DNA of 64,000 nt from NCBI GenBank assembly GCA_015183035.1, contig JACZZP010000006.1, positions 124,001 through 188,000 on the forward strand. Direction: 5' to 3'. Shown here one piece after another: positions 61,923-64,000 of the stretch. The notes under the pieces were generated by a model. The model saw only the letters and a list, made by a program, of their open reading frames with translations, was not told where the DNA came from and did not search any database. The translations under genes and the position numbers were made by a program. This stretch comes from Meloidogyne chitwoodi. Taxonomy: Eukaryota > Nematoda > Chromadorea > Rhabditida > Meloidogynidae. The stretch's first letter is position 1, and every line of letters starts with the position of its first letter.

Positions 61923-64000
61923 TTAAAAATACACATTAACTTCCATTGCCCACTTTTTTATCGTTGAAACTGCTCCTCTCGTTTCCGTACTTCTTTCACG
62001 CTCTAATATTCTCATAGCTTCGCGTAATTCATCCATGCTACATTTATCAGCTGTAAACATTTTTACTACGCCTATACTTGCTGCGCATTTTGGTATTGAA
62101 TAATTATTTTGTTGTTGATTATTATTTCTATTTTTTTCACGTTTTTCCAATTCATCAAATGCCCTGGCAGCAATTACAAAATCTTCCAGACTATTTATTT
62201 AAATTTAAAAATAAATTTAAATTTAAAAATTAATTAAATTAAAAAAAAAATTACCGATAACAATCATTAGCAATCAGCCTTAAAAGCAACTGTGAATTTG
62301 GAATATGTTTTTCCTTTAAATAAACTGCCCAAGCTTCTTTTCCGTTCCCATTAGCTATTTTTGCACGCGCCAAACAAAGACTAAAAGTAAGCGTTGAAGT
62401 TATTTGATGTCCATTTATTTGTGATAAAATTTTTTCTGCTTCAGAAAAATTGTCTAGCATTAAATGTGTTTGTCCGTAGTTGAAATTGAAGATTTCATCA
62501 TTTGAGAAAAATGTCTTTAATAAATTTTTTTTTGATTTTTTTAACAAAAATTATACTCTTATTGAATCTAAATAGACCAATACTTCTTCAAATTGTTTTC
62601 TTAAAAAATGAGCAGATGCCATACTTTGTCTTCCTATTATTGTATCACATTCTGCTGGTGATTCCCCAACAATTTTGAAGAATTGTGCAGCAGAATTGAG
62701 GAGTTCTTGCTTTTTTTTTTAAATTAAATTTATTATAGATTATTTAAAATTAATTTACCGAATTTTCTTCTATTCCTTTAATACAATAAGTAATTGCTTT
62801 AAGTAAATATTCATAAGTGCTTTGAGCTTCCATATTTTTCATTAATACAAATGCAGCGTCCGTATCATTCTTTTTTAGATGATAAATTGCTAGGTTTAAA
62901 CGAGCTTCCGGTACAATATTGACAAGTGTGGGTAGTAATTGTAAAGCTCCATCTCCATTGCGAAATACAACCTTTTTTAAGATTTATTTTTTAAATTAAA
63001 TTAAAAAATAATTCACCGTATTATGTAAAATTATGTCTTTAGCAAAGTTCAATTCACTAGTTGACATATTTTTTAGAGCTTTCAACTCATTTTCTGCTGC
63101 TTTAGAATTATATAATCTATATTGATTGCATGCTTTTAAATTTACTGCTATTGGGCTATCAGTAAATTTGTCTAAATATATTTGTAGCATTTCCATAGAA
63201 ATATCATAATAATCTAATTTATAATAACAAAGAGCCATATAAACATTTATTGCTAAAAAGTTTTTGTTTTTTGCTAAAACTTTTTTGTAAATGTCTATAG
63301 CTTGTTGGTAGTGTGAGCGAAAATAATGAATAGAAGCTAAACAAAGTTGATCTTCTGTTGAGTCTTTCAGTTGACCATGATGAGAAACAACTGAAAATAC
63401 AAAATAAAATAAAATAGAAATACATTATCAGAACATTCTAAAAACATTAAAATAGAAAATCAGAATATAGAAGTAATATACAACATCAGAAAAAACCAAA
63501 ATATATTAATAACAAAAACACAATAAAAACAAAACAGAATTTTAAAAAACAAATAATTACAAATCAGAATGTAATTAAAACAAAAAATACAAACCAGAAC
63601 ATGCATCTAAACAAACATATTAACATCAAACAATAAAACATAAACATCAGAAAACATACGGCTTTTTTTATCGTTAAGTTTGTGTGCAACTTGAAAGAGT
63701 AATCGTGTTTGTAAGGGGCATTTTGAACCTAAAATTGTGTTTTTTTATTAAACATTGTTTTATCTTACCCTTTTCTGCAACCTTTTTTGCGTTTTCATAT
63801 AATCCTAAAAAGAAGAATGAACATCCCAAATAAAGATAAACTTCATTGGGGCAATGTTTATCACTTAATAATTGTTCATAAATATTTTTTGCATTTTTAA
63901 AATTAGCAGCATGAAAATGACAATATCCTAACCATAATGCATTATTCATTTTTTCTTCATTATTTTTTGGAATTTTTTCAAGTTTTTTCATTTTATGTTC
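61923..64000 (-). CDS. dyf-13: Intraflagellar transport protein IFT56 (TTC26/DYF-13), 5' end outside window
   Basis: TPR-repeat subunit of IFT complex B, needed for cilia. The exon at 63991-63674 has [20 protein letters not shown] and [20 protein letters not shown], matching the first TPRs of TTC26. Further exons carry [20 protein letters not shown] then [10 protein letters not shown], then [20 protein letters not shown], then [20 protein letters not shown]. Next come [55 protein letters not shown] and [19 protein letters not shown]. The C terminus reads [24 protein letters not shown] and [14 protein letters not shown], with stop at 61923. The order and content are full for the family except the N terminus, which lies past 64000. 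In nematodes it is expressed in ciliated sensory neurons; an X-box promoter would be outside this window. Confidence 0.93.
63425..63660. repeat. CAGAA/AACATCAG repeat cluster in an IFT56 intron
   Basis: Irregular copies of ATCAGAA, ACAT(C)AGAA and AAAACAAAA words in one long A-rich intron. The family is the same as the other CAGAAT arrays but more diverged. Confidence 0.5.

Overview
This is a very AT-rich, gene-dense stretch of an animal nuclear genome, most likely a nematode. Coding regions are split into many short exons. Introns run from about 40 bases to a few hundred and usually end in TTTTCAG or TTTTAAG. The gene content is metazoan and nematode-like: a receptor guanylate cyclase, a short BIRC6/UBC-17-type E2, a ZYG-8/DCLK kinase, a TspanC8-like tetraspanin, FNIP, HIRA, VPS13D and IFT56. 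The extreme AT content and the very abundant short interspersed repeats would fit a clade IV plant parasite such as Meloidogyne. That placement is an inference; nothing in the window proves the genus.

Layout. Genes fall into same-strand blocks. 0.6-18.2 kb, minus strand: receptor guanylate cyclase, UBC-17/BIRC6-like E2, a 2.8 kb intergenic gap with a degenerate tRNA-like element, the GPI-transamidase subunit PIG-S, and a tetraspanin. 18.2-23.3 kb: a long pyrimidine-rich region without a convincing gene, perhaps holding a distant first exon of the next gene. 20.8-37.6 kb, plus strand: FNIP, an SLC35B4-like nucleotide-sugar transporter, a HIRA that lacks the WD40 half, and a catalytically dead cholinesterase-like adhesion protein of neuroligin/gliotactin type. 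37.9-54.4 kb, minus strand: a small secreted orphan, a CUB plus C-type-lectin membrane receptor, a secreted multi-Kazal protein, and the doublecortin-kinase ZYG-8. 55.0-61.8 kb, plus strand: an orphan gene with duplicated, mutually compatible last exons, then the N-terminal part of VPS13D. 61.9-64.0 kb, minus strand: IFT56/DYF-13, running off the end of the window.

Repeats. Three families of short, mostly palindromic words fill introns and intergenic DNA: TTTTCCGGAAA (the most striking), AAACTTAAGTTT, and AAAATCAGAATT. They occur singly or as local arrays, including about 18 copies of a 23 bp unit in a PIG-S intron and six copies of a 27-28 bp unit in an esterase-like intron. At least one CCGG copy lies inside an exon.

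There is no single pathway here; the genes are mostly unrelated housekeeping, signalling and cell-surface genes. The points most worth following are the orphan gene with its duplicated 3' exons, two decayed fragments of a ZYG-8 exon lying inside that duplication, the HIRA gene without its WD40 half, the short VPS13D, and repeat-derived sequence inside a coding exon. Coordinates given for multi-exon genes are start codon to stop codon and include introns.
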